Shown: in pieces, positions 1 through 12,400 of the stretch
Layout: every line of letters starts with the position of its first letter
How positions within the stretch are numbered: the stretch's first letter is position 1
Assembly: GCF_037392515.1 (NCBI RefSeq)
Contig: NC_090291.1
Coordinates: forward strand, 40,717,501 to 40,781,500
DNA length: 64,000 bases
Reading direction: 5' to 3'
DNA from: Haliotis asinina
Lineage: Eukaryota > Mollusca > Gastropoda > Lepetellida > Haliotidae
The notes under the pieces: model-generated
What the model was told of the DNA's origin: nothing
What the model saw: the letters and a program-made list of their open reading frames with translations, nothing else
Databases searched by the model: none
Made by a program: the position numbers and the translations under genes

Positions 1-59
1 CGGTTGAGTCAAATGATATAGTTATAGAGTTTAGGCTTTTTCACATGTATGAATTTCTT

Positions 60-430
60 ATATATTTATATGGATGTGCAAATATTGTCTTTTAACGTTA
101 TCGCAAATTGTATCTCACCAGGAAATCCAGGATTAAGAGAAGAAGCTTTATAAAGAAGACAAATTGTGCTGAGTCAAATTATATAATTCGGTGCTGTGTT
201 TTTACAGATGTTTGTACTTCTTATATGTCATTATAGATGTGCAAATATTGTCCCCACCAGAGAATCCAGGATTAAGAGAACAAGCATTGTAAAGACACAT
301 TGTGCTGTTTGAGTGAAATGATATAGTGCAGTGTTGTTTTTTACAGATGTTTGTATGTCGAAATGGAAAGATTGTCTTGTAATATTCTCACCAGAGAATC
401 CAGGATTAAGAGAATAAGCATTATAAAGAA
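60..430 (-). repeat. Three tandem copies of the SLC6 exon 9 3' end with splice donor
   Basis: The last roughly 30 bases of exon 9, its donor and part of the intron recur downstream (minus strand). CTG/GT junctions fall at 392 (exon), 258 and 119, spaced 134 and 139 bp. Donors read GTGAGA, GTGGGG and GTGAGA. The right arm has two copies, ending at 54157 and 54317. Confidence 0.8.
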
Positions 431-3400
431 GACAAAACTCCATATCTGGGGAAGAGGAAGTTGAGCCAGTGCTTCTGGATAAATAACAAATCCTAGACCT
501 GGGCCTGGAATAGATTCACAGATGGTAAATAATGAATTAAAGTACAATTAAAAGTGACAGAATCCTTTTATGGAAGCTTAGTACAGCCACCGTGAACATT
601 TGTTTTAGTCTCATTAACTCGACGTAATAGAAGACACTATTATGGATGACAACTTCTTTAATTCTTTTAACACGACGTTTTAAGGCTAATTCTTGCCCCT
701 TCGTCAGGTGGATAATGAGCATAGGTAACATTGCAGAATATATATAGGTATACATGAAGCCAGAGAGGTACGATTTATATACAAGCACATAAATGTAGTT
801 AGGTATGTACAATCACAGAGGGGAGATGAAAAGGAGGAATGTTTTAACAGTACATGGTTGTTTACACAGCTGATAAATTGAGAGTCTATGAGTCCTTATT
901 GACACACCAGGCAGAGGGTAGGTACACGCCTTGATCTCTATTGATCTGAGGTTCTAATCTTCTGATGTTGATTGCTTCCCAAAGCTTCCTTCTCCGCCAA
1001 CCACTGATGTTGGAAGCCAGGATCTCGGTGTTTTTCCAGTCGATGGAGTGGTTTGAATAGTTGACGATGTGTTCAGAGAGGGCCTATTTCAGATCTAATT
1101 TTCTTTCTGAAGTTTTGTGCTCTTTGAGTCTGATGTTGAATGGTCTGCAGGTTTCACCTATGTAGCTGCTGCCGCAATCACAGTTTATCTTGTAGATGCA
1201 GCCTCTGGGGTTGGGGTTGGTTTGATCACTGCCACCTCTTCCATTTGCTCTAAGGATGTTTTTCAATGTCGTATCAGAATAAAAGGTCACATCAACACTG
1301 GCCATTATTCAGAGGAGTCGACTGATTTGATGACTTATCGTGCCTTGGTATGGAATGTTGACTCGGATGGGTGCAGGCTCAGGTTTAGGGAATTAATAGA
1401 ATTAAAGAAGTTGTCATCCATAATAATGTCTTGTATTACCTCACCAACTTCTAAATGCCTTTTGAAGATCTCCAATGTAGTATCCTACATAGTATTTCCT
1501 ATGTAGGACTTAGTATCTCCCATGTAGGACACACTATCTCCTACATAGGACTTAGTATCTCCTACGTAGGACATACGTAGGACTTAATATATTCTACATA
1601 TTTAACATTATCTCCTAGGAGATTCTGGTTTTAACACGTCCTTCGTAAGTTTTTGCTTGTCTTTAGATGGGGCCAGGTTGGAGTTGATACAACACTCGTT
1701 CGCGGTTTGTTTTCTCGTGATTGTTTACACGTTGACATGTCTGGGCTGGAAAAGTGTGGCGTAAATCAATATGAAATTCAAAAAGACAATAAATTGTCGT
1801 TATAGTTGTTTGTATAAGAATAAGGGAATATGTACGCATAGGTTGCCACCGATAGTCTAAACCACGTCTGTGCAGGCAGATTATGACTCATGTGCAACGA
1901 CCTCTGAAATATCCAACACATAACAGTAAAGTGCAACATATAACAATGAACTAATTGCAACGCGTAACAGTAGAGCAACCTGAACGCCAGTCAGTAAAGT
2001 ACAACAGTTGGTCCAACACATGACAGTAATGGGCAACAATTAGTTGAACACATGAGTCTAATGGTGAGGAAAACAGTAGACTCTTACAGTAACTGAAACA
2101 CATGATAGTAGACTCTAATGGTAAATGAAACACATAACTGTAGATTCTAAAAGTGAATGAAACACTATGACTCCGGAGATTGTTTGCGTGTCTGGGGATT
2201 TAACTCGACCATTTTAGATTAATGCATATTAACATATATCCATAATCTTCTGCAGGGGATACTAATTCCTGTGTAGGTGATATTAAGTCCTACGTAGGAG
2301 ATATTAAGTCCTACGTAGGAGATATTAAGTCCTACGTAGGTGATATTAAGTCCTACGTAGGTGATATTAAGTCCTACGTAGGAGATATTAAGTCCTACGT
2401 AGGAGATATTAAGTCCTACGTAGGAGATATTAAGTCCTACATAGGAGATATTAAGTCCTACGTAGGTGATATTAAGTCCTACGTAGGAGATATTAAGTCC
2501 TACGTAGGAGATATTAAGTCCTACGTAGGTGATATTAAGTCCTACGTAGGTGATATTAAGTCCTACGTAGGTGATATTAAGTCCTACGTAGGTGATATTA
2601 AGTCCTACGTAGGAGATATTAAGTCCTACGTAGGTGATATTAAGTCCTACGTAGGAGATATTAAGTCCTACGTAGGAGATATTAAGTCCTACGTAGGTGA
2701 TATTAAGTCCTACGTAGGAGATATTAAGTCCTACGTAGGAGATATTAAGTCCTACGTAGGTGATATTAAGTCCTACGTAGGTGATGTTAAGTCCTACGTA
2801 GGAGATGTTAAGTCCTACGTAGGTGACATTAAGTCCTACGTAGGAGATATTAAGTCCTACGTAGGAGATATTAAGTCCTACGTAGGTGATATTAAGTCCT
2901 ACGTAGGAGATTTTAAGTCCTACGTAGGTGATATTAAGTCCTACGTGGTGATATTAAGTCCTACGTGATATTAAGACCTACGTAGGTGATATTAAGTCCT
3001 ACGTAGGAGATATTAAGTCCTACGTAGGTGATATTAAGTCCTACGTAGGTGATATTAAGTCTTACGTAGGAGATGTTAAGTCCTACGTAGGAGATATTAC
3101 GTACTACGTAGGGATTATTAAGTACTACGTAGGAGATAATGAGACTAAAAACATGCGTACCTCATGTTGTAATTTAGAGTTGATTATTCCGTTCCTAATT
3201 CATCTAAAATATTTCATGTAATTAAGGGCAATAGTCGATATTATTTAAACGTTCATCGCAGTGCCAGTGATTTCATTCAGAAGAACCCTCACCCTCACCC
3301 TCACCCTCACCCCCACCCCACCGCCACCCCACACCTCTATTACTGCAGGATCGGAAACTAAGTCTCCTAATAATCTGTTTCAGAAGATTAGTAATGGCAA

Positions 3401-6400
3401 ATTAACAACTGGCAAAAGAAATCATCCTTCTATGCCCGTAAATGTAACAAATACCTGAGGACACAACATCTGCGATGGGGACACCTGCATCATGTGCCAT
3501 GAAGCCAAGAACGGAAAAGACTACTGCACCGGCAAACAAGCTTGTGCCTGCACCAACGCAAGTACAGATGACTGCATTCCTATCGAAAAACATCCGTTTA
3601 ATATGTAACACATTGGTGGTCTTGTTAGGTCACTAAATAGAGGATGTAGTCTCACATGAACTGTTGTATCGAACTGTAATAGAAAGTTAACAGTGAATAA
3701 CAGGAAAAGAGATTGATTGAGAGATAACTGCTTCCTCCTGAATTTCTCATAAATGATTGTGTATATGATATTTGTGTGGAAGAATACATTTTAAAATGAT
3801 AACAAATATACGATAAAAATCCCAAACATACGCGTCATAATTATCAATGTTTCTTTAGGTTTTGTTTTTGACGTACATGTAGTTCAATGTGACCAATTCA
3901 GACACGTACAATATTTCAACAAGAATTGTTTTTCAAAGATACTTGTACATCATCAAAATGTATGGTGCCAAACTCTGGTGTCCTGGCCGTGACATTGTTG
4001 GAATATTACTTAACAGTACGTTACGGTCGTAGCAGAACCATGGAATTCCACAAGAAATGTTCTATGTTGGAGATGAGTACCCATATCAGTACGGTACCAT
4101 CGCACCCTTATTGATCTACAATAAGCAATTGTCTGAATGCAATTTACATCCAAATCCATTATCACAACACACACTTTTCACTAGGATGAAAAGAAAGGAA
4201 GTGTAATATATACTGGACAAAAATGGGTAGGGATATGTACATTTTGATATTTTACTCTACCTTTGACAGTTGCTATTAAATTTGTTAAAGCTAGACAGTG
4301 TGATAATTCCTCCCCAAGCTGGCCCAAGAGAGAAGAATACCTGTACACATGCCTCGATCCATACCTGCAAGAAAATAGTCGGTAACACGAATCGTCTCTC
4401 CAGAATCGTCTATTTAATGATCTTAAAAACGTTTGTCTTATATGATCTTATAGAACGTCCCTATGATCAAGCGTTGATAGCCAGTGTTTTAAAATGATGT
4501 GTGATAAAATATCGATAAATGTAACATCGATTTGTAATGAGAAAATTATTTAAAGGTCACATGCAACAAAACAAAATCAAACATAATCAAAACACAGTCA
4601 TCACTTATTCATAATATATACAATGCATTGCTGATTAAGAATAAACAAAATTATAAGCATATAATCGCAAATCAAAAGTGCAATATTTTGTACTTGGGTT
4701 TACCTCCCTCGAAACAAAGCAGCCGGGATATCGAACCCAGTCAGAGCCGGTGAGTGTGCACTCAGTTGTAACGAAACCGTTTGATTGGCTTAGCGGGCTC
4801 TTTGTTTATGGCTTATAAACCCGATAGGTCTTAATTTCAAATTGCATGTGGTCAATGATTGAAGTTGTGCATTGCACATTGTCATTAGCAGTTAGGCAAG
4901 CAGACATACAGGTGTCAATAAACCAGACTTTGAGTTTTCTGTGTGACAGAGTCTGCTTATGACAATGAACATGCTTTTTATGTAACCAGTAGATTATGTC
5001 TTGTTTGTGTACACAACTAAGATTAGACTTCTGACCACGACCTCATACTGAGGGCAGGTAACCTGTTTGAAGCTCCGCGAACCTGTTCAGAGCGCGGCGC
5101 AGCGCAGCAAAGCTGTTGAATCCACTTTTCCAACCAGCTCTGGGGGAAACTTAGTGAATCGGGCTTTTTTCATTGCGTTTTTTCAACTTTATAGGTCGAT
5201 TTGGCATTTTGGATGATTTGTTTCGGTAAGTGCATACCGAAAGGTATCAGAATCTGCAAAGTTTCACTTTGGGATCTTTAAGAATTACAATTATCAGTCG
5301 AATTATGTGATCTGAAAACTGATGTTTTACTCTCCTTCGTGACAGATACTAATCACATTTACTAAATTCGTTCTCTTTACTACATTGTATATGGCTGAAA
5401 TATTGCCGAAGTGGCTTTAACTTTTGACTCACTCGCTCACTTTTTATAAAACGCTGTTGGCAAATAGTATATACATCGGGATAACACATTTATGCATTAT
5501 TCTGACAAATCGTAAGTCACTTAATGTCGCCATATAGCTGGAGTAGTGCTGAGTGTGGAGTAAAACTAAACTCACTCACTTAGTCATATAATCATATTTC
5601 GTAGACGGATATAGACACCTGTATTTTTGATAATTTCTTGAAATTAGGGGTAATGTAGAACAGAGCTCCATCTGTTCCTCCGGGTAAGGTCAGGCCACGG
5701 ACAAGCAGGATGAAGAGAAGAACATATGGCAGCGTCGCGGTCACGTACACAACCTAAAACACAGTAACCATAGGTCATCTCAAATTCACATACGTTCCTT
5801 AGAGACAAAATAGCATCCCCAGCTGTGGAGGATGGTCCTGGCACAATCTGTCAAGACTGTCTCTCTGCTTGATGCTTGATCTGGATGGTTATTAAACAAA
5901 TGCAAATGTTATACTTGCCAGACAATATGTCATCGTCATTAAACCATGTTTAATTGCCTTTTTTAATTTGTGACCCTACACATGTTGACACAGGAAAGTC
6001 ACTTAGTTCCACGTGCAGACACAGCTAAGCTTGATTTAACTCCAGTCTGCAAACTTCAGGTCGGCTACCCAGCCATACAACAAACTGCAATAATCAATCA
6101 ATGTTCAATATCTTTGAGAAATGGATTCTGTGTTGGTTTGAGATCCCATCCGTAACATTGTCATCTATTCATAGATCACTGATTTATAACTGAATCCTGT
6201 GGTGAAGCCCCCTCGTCTTTATTCATACCTACGTATATTTTATAGAGGCAAGTCTTCAATTGATTTTATGCCTTGTGTTTTCTGCTGAGGATCAACGGAC
6301 ATAATTCGATTTGGGGAAACTATTCCACGGATAATGTCCACGTTAGTATCTGAATATTTTGTTTGAAATGTCATGTTTGAAGGATATCAGTAGCCTAACA

Positions 6401-9400
6401 TACATATACATGTGCAACATATTATCAGAAGAAGAAAGGTTTTTGTATGTGCAGCCGTGATGGAAACATAGCTTATTTTTGTTTTCATTTGAATATCAAC
6501 ATACTATCGTATTCAGTGTTATAAACGAAACATGTTTCCTTACCTTCCCTACAGACCTGACACCCTTGACGAGACATGCAAATATGAGAAACCATGAAAC
6601 AAACAGACACAGAACTAGCTCCCATTTGATGTTTCCCAGTTGCTCTAGCCCCGGACTGACGCTGAGGACGTTGTGTCTGAAGACATAACAATCAAAAAAT
6701 GACCCACTCGTGAAGATCAAAGTTAGAATGGGTCTTCACAAACCCATTCTTGGCGTAAGAGACGACTGACGGGATCGTATGGCCAAATTCGCCGACTTGG
6801 TTGACACATGTCAATGTATCCCAATTGAGAGGATTGCTGCTCACTATACCAGGGATTGTCTGATCCAGGTTAAATTATTAGAAGTTTAATTTCTTTGTAC
6901 ATATTCTCTGAATCACCAGTGACCGGTCTTGTGTCCGATGATCTACTGCATTAGGTTACTAGTAAAACATGTCACAGAGACAGACCTCTTATTTTACTGA
7001 ACTACTGTTCTAACCAGTAACTCCATGCTGAGTGAGTGAGTGAGTGAGTTTAGTTTTACGCCTCTTTTAGCAATATCCCAGCAATATCACGGCGGGGGAC
7101 ACCAGAAAATGGGCTTCACACATTGTACCCGTGTGGGGAATCGAACGCGGGTCTTCGGCGTGACGAGCGAACGCTTTAACCACTAGGCTAACCCACTGCC
7201 CCAACTCCATTCTGAATTGATGGCAAACGAATAACGATTCTGAAGACTGATTTCAAATATATATGTTTTTCTCTTGTAACAACTAAGGATGATTACGCAG
7301 AAGACGTTATTTACTAAGAAAAGTACAATGGTTAATAATCACTACTACACACAGTATGACTTGTAATCATATTACATTTTACTCTAATCAAACTGAATAG
7401 ATATGATTATAAATGTACATACTTCCAGAATTCTTGTAATCATATTACATTTTACTCTAATCAAACTGAATAGATATGATTATAAATGTACATACTTCCA
7501 GAATTCTTGTAATCATATTACATTTTACTCTAATCAAACTGAATAGATATGATTATAAATGTACATACTTCCAGAATTCTTGTAATCATATTACATTTTA
7601 CTCTAATCAAACTGAATAGATATGATTATAAATGTACATACTTCCAGAATTCTTCGGCTGCTGTATGATATAAGGTTCTCTTTGTCTCCCAGCTATTGTT
7701 AAGAGCTGTGGCGTTGTGTCCGACGAGTATCAAATTGACAAAGGTTCCATTCGTTTCTGTGATGTTACCTGCGGGAATTGAAAAAAACATACTTGTTACT
7801 CAGTGGGATTTTCGTTTCGGGATTATATTAATTCAACGTTTGATATTTGTTGTTATGAAAGGGACAGTCACAAATAGGCATGCCAATTTGTTCCTGTAAA
7901 ACCAATTCATCCACAGCGAGGAGCATAGTGTCAGCGGAGCGTATCTTCAAAAGAAGCGCATCATTTTGGTTTTGTTGTACACACAGCAATATTCCAGCTA
8001 AATGACGGTGGTCTGTAAATTAATCGAGTCTGGACCAGATGATCAACATCATGAGTATCGATCAGCTGCGCTTGGATACAATGACGTGTCAACCAAGTCA
8101 GCGAACCAGACCACACGATCACGTTAGTCGTCTCTTACGACAAGCTTTGGTTGCTGAATACGTGGATCTTCACTAGAAGTGTCCGCTTCTTTTCAACCAT
8201 CAATTTTCTCTATTTTGAAAAAAACAACAATACGGAAAAAAGAAACTATGATTAACAAAACTGCATAAAAAGTAACTTGAAAAAATAGCCCTAAATAAAC
8301 ATGTAGAAAAACTTTTTGTATGAAACTTGATGTCAAGTACCAATGCTGTCAATGACAGTTCGGGGTCTACGCTACAGGGATCACTGGGCCTCGTGTGTAG
8401 CCGTTCATTTACCGTTAAGCCAGGTGATGCCCGTCCACAGGTCACTCGTGTTGTGACAGATATACATTCAACTATACATTAACCAACATTAATTTCGACA
8501 GTCACCTTTATGTATTTCATGAAACCAGTTCACAGATCTGTTCGAACAGGTACTGTCGGTGTAATGACACAACTGCATTTACAGTTGTGATGCATTCATT
8601 CCAGTGCATTGTGGACAAGTCTGCCGCCATGTTCTACCTTGAGCAAACTGTTCTTCCAGTGCATGAACACCTTTAACACAGGTGTTGGTGTTCCAGTGGT
8701 TGTTACAGTGTGACCACGGCAGCGTGGTTCTACAGGCAAAGACTATATAGTACACGGACCAGGCGCAGTTCATCGTATGGTAAAGGGCTGTTCCACCAGA
8801 CATGATGAGCATGCCGACTCCAAGACCTTAAGCATATATAGTAAAGTGTGCAAATGAAGACATTGATATATAGCCAACAGCTGGAGGTAGATCACCTTAC
8901 CAGGGACCATGGGGACTTATGGTGTCCTACTACCTACATGGGCCCTAGCTGGATATACACTATCCCTTCAGCCGCTGGCATATATAGTAAAGATAGGTAA
9001 ACGTATTCTTGAACAATGTGCTCAATGTTTTAATTAATCCCTCATATGACTACTGGGGGTATGACTAATGGGACATGGTCCTCTCCTCCCCGTCCTCTCC
9101 TCTCCCCCCCCCCCCCTCTCTCTCTTTCTCTCTCTCTCTCACACAGACAGACAGAGGGCACAATCTAATCCTGAAACACACTATTAGCACTGGCAATAAC
9201 ACAGTATATACTCTTCAAAAAGTAGGGGATCTTCATTTTTCTATTTATGATTAAAAATATTTAGGAGATTTATCGGAGTCAGTCGATGTTGATATGATAT
9301 TATTGAATGTTTTGAGAGTGCATCACCATTTGCACAACCATAGTTATTTGGAATGTAATCGCTTTTGAAAGATGATTGGTGTATGACATGTAATTTGTAT

Positions 9401-12400
9401 ACGATTTTCATTTTAAAACAAACGACTAGAAACAAAGACTTACAAATGTGTGATGCAAGATGAGTGTCATAATTAATGTTCTTAGTGATTTCTCGACATT
9501 TTTGAAAAACGTCAAAGTCAAGAATGGGACGCTATGCACGTGTTTGGGGCTATTGCCTTGTGCACGTGCATATCATGCGTTGTATTTAGGGGTGGTAATA
9601 GAGGGAAATGTTGATGCGTTCATAAGATGTCTGTCCTTGAAACGTTTGTTAACGTTCACACTTCCTATCCAGATTGAAAGTTCATTATCCCCTACTTTTT
9701 TAAACAGTATATAACTAGTTTAAAGTTTAAAGTGAAACGTCATAAAGGGCATATTTTTGATCAGATAACTTGTAAGTTTTATGAGTAGGAGTGAGTGGGT
9801 AAAAATTTTACGTTTTAATATTTCGGTTCAGCCATATAGTGACGATAACAAAATAAGTATATACTGTAAATAGGTGTCACAGGGGGCAGTGAAACATAAA
9901 AAAACGTATCACATAATTAAATTCTAGTCCTTTCCAATTCTAAAAAAGGCAACTCGATATGACATATATTAACATTGAACACAGGCGATGGACCACCGAG
10001 AACCAAAACCACCTCACTGGGGTGTAAGATTGATGACACACTGGGAAATGGCTTTTTAAAGTAGTTGTGTGCATGTGGTGTCATCAAGTGTCATACAGGC
10101 AAAATAAGAAGCAAACCTTTTACAAGTGGACAGACGCTCCACACATGGACTGCACCCTTTCCAGAAAACTGACCAATGGCTACTTCAAGATAAAAGAGAG
10201 GCAAGCCACACAACGTCAGACAGGCGATGTAAGGGATGAGAAATGCACCTGAAATATAATGGTAATCGGGTTACCCTAAACGCCTGTGCAAATGCAATAC
10301 TCAACTTCAATCATTGACCAACTTAACACATGTCAGGCTATACACCACAAACAAACTACATTGATTTATGGCTCGTGTACCTGGGGTCTGTTTCTGTCAC
10401 ATTATGGAATTACACAGACAGGCAGGTGCGATTCCTGTACACATGACATGTTATTACGTCTGTGGGCTGCAACCAAACTACCTCCATTTTTCCCGGATGA
10501 CTGGGTCGGACGGAACTGGGTGCAAACTCAGATTGTCAGTTTCAAGTTCTGTATGTACAAAACCCAACATTTCAATATATAATATTTATGGATAACAACT
10601 TCTTCTATTGTATATGCTTAGAAATGGATGGGTGAATCATAATGATTGGAATATTTTCAAACAGTTTAACACTGTATTTTGTACGAATCCACGAGTGACT
10701 AACATAAGTCTTTCTATTCCTCTTTGAAAAACATGTAACTGATAATATGACGGCGGTACACTGGAACACTGATATAAAGTGTCATCATCACAGACACATT
10801 TATGCAATTTAACATTTCAACCACTGGCCTTTGTTACGAAAACACGCCAATCAACTTATCTCACTAGCTTCTGTCATGATGAGATGATAATTCACTCACT
10901 GGGGTCTTTGTGAAAAAAGGGTAGCAATAACAAATATAAACGAAATATTGTATCACATTAGTTATTCTTGAATGGGATTTTGTCCGTCCCCCAATGAGAC
11001 GGCTGACAGTAATATGTTACTCCTCAGGTCTTTTTAACCATCACCTATGTATTGGTAACTTAATCCTCAAGCACGGCGCAAGACTTTCATTCCAACTTAC
11101 GTTAAGAATGTAAGACACGCACACGTGGTATCGGGTTATATTAATAATAACTTCGTGTTAACTGCATATAGCAACGTTTCTGTGTAGGTTCTTACACCAT
11201 GTTCAAGCCAACAGTGACAACAACCAAGTGATTAGAATTATTGAATGCGTGACAAACATCATGTACTTGAATAACAAGGATAAGAATAACAAGATAATTG
11301 GATCAGGCCAGGTGGGAACTAAAAACAACAAACAGCGCAGCCATGAAGCAAATAGACAGGAGGCATTAAGTACTAAAAACAGAGGTAAGCGTAAGCGAAC
11401 GGGTGATGATTGATAAAGTCTGCCTCATCTGACCTCTTTGCCAAGAAGTACATAGTGTATGGAATTCGTCTAACACAGAACTGAACCAAAACATCTAATG
11501 GCATAATGATATCAATTGTTCAAATTCCTCATACCGGTCTTAGAGGTATTAACATCATCATCATCCTTTTTTATTACCTGAAGTTTACAAATACATGCAA
11601 AATATCATGAGGATACTTTACACCCACAGAAGTGTACATACTGTCTGTTTTCAGTTTCCTGCTGATGAATCAGATATTCGTATTCCGACGCAAAAACACC
11701 CCAAGCCCAACAATTCAGATCATAAGTTCATGTGTCATAAATTATCTGATACAAGTGAAAGGACGGTCTAATACACACTCCTCCAAATATTTGGCCTTTT
11801 AACTGTATTTACACAGAATGGTATTTGTCTAGATAGTTTTGTGACTATGATTGTACTATCAAGAACACATCATCTGAAGAAAGTCCATAACAAGGTATCC
11901 AAATTTTAAAGACAGTCTGTAATTTTATTCAATTAAGATAATTCTGGTAGTGAAATAAAAAATTCTACCAGAAATTTCTGCAGGAAAAAATTTCTGCCAG
12001 AAATTTCTGCAGGAAAAAATTTCTGCCAGAAATGTCTGCAGAAACGCATTTTCAGAGCCAATTTCCAGAGCTTATCAACCCGTGAACACACTGGCACATG
12101 AACTTTTCGTGTTCATCTCCTCGACATCTTTCCAATGATATAAAATATGTCTTTGTAGCTTGCTCCCTTCTGTGTGTCAAGCCATTCCTAAGTTGTCCCC
12201 GCCCGGCTTTATGTACTCCGTATTTTTGGAACGTTCCCTCTAACAAATACGGTTATTATGACCAGGCAAACAGACAGACAAGCTAGCACAGCGCAAACTC
12301 TTAAACAACACGCCTGTTAACTTCAGTAATCGTGATTTGTTTCAAAGTATAGCTGGTATTAAACAAGAACATAACTGACGCATAGTTTCAGACAGTTCAT

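Noticed and set aside
2277-3150. CRISPR-like array
   Set aside because: Repeats are contiguous 21-bp units with no unique spacers, in a eukaryotic intron.
3288-3335. Telomere-like C-rich hexamer repeat
   Set aside because: The unit is CCCTCA, not CCCTAA, only about five copies, inside an intron; an ordinary microsatellite.
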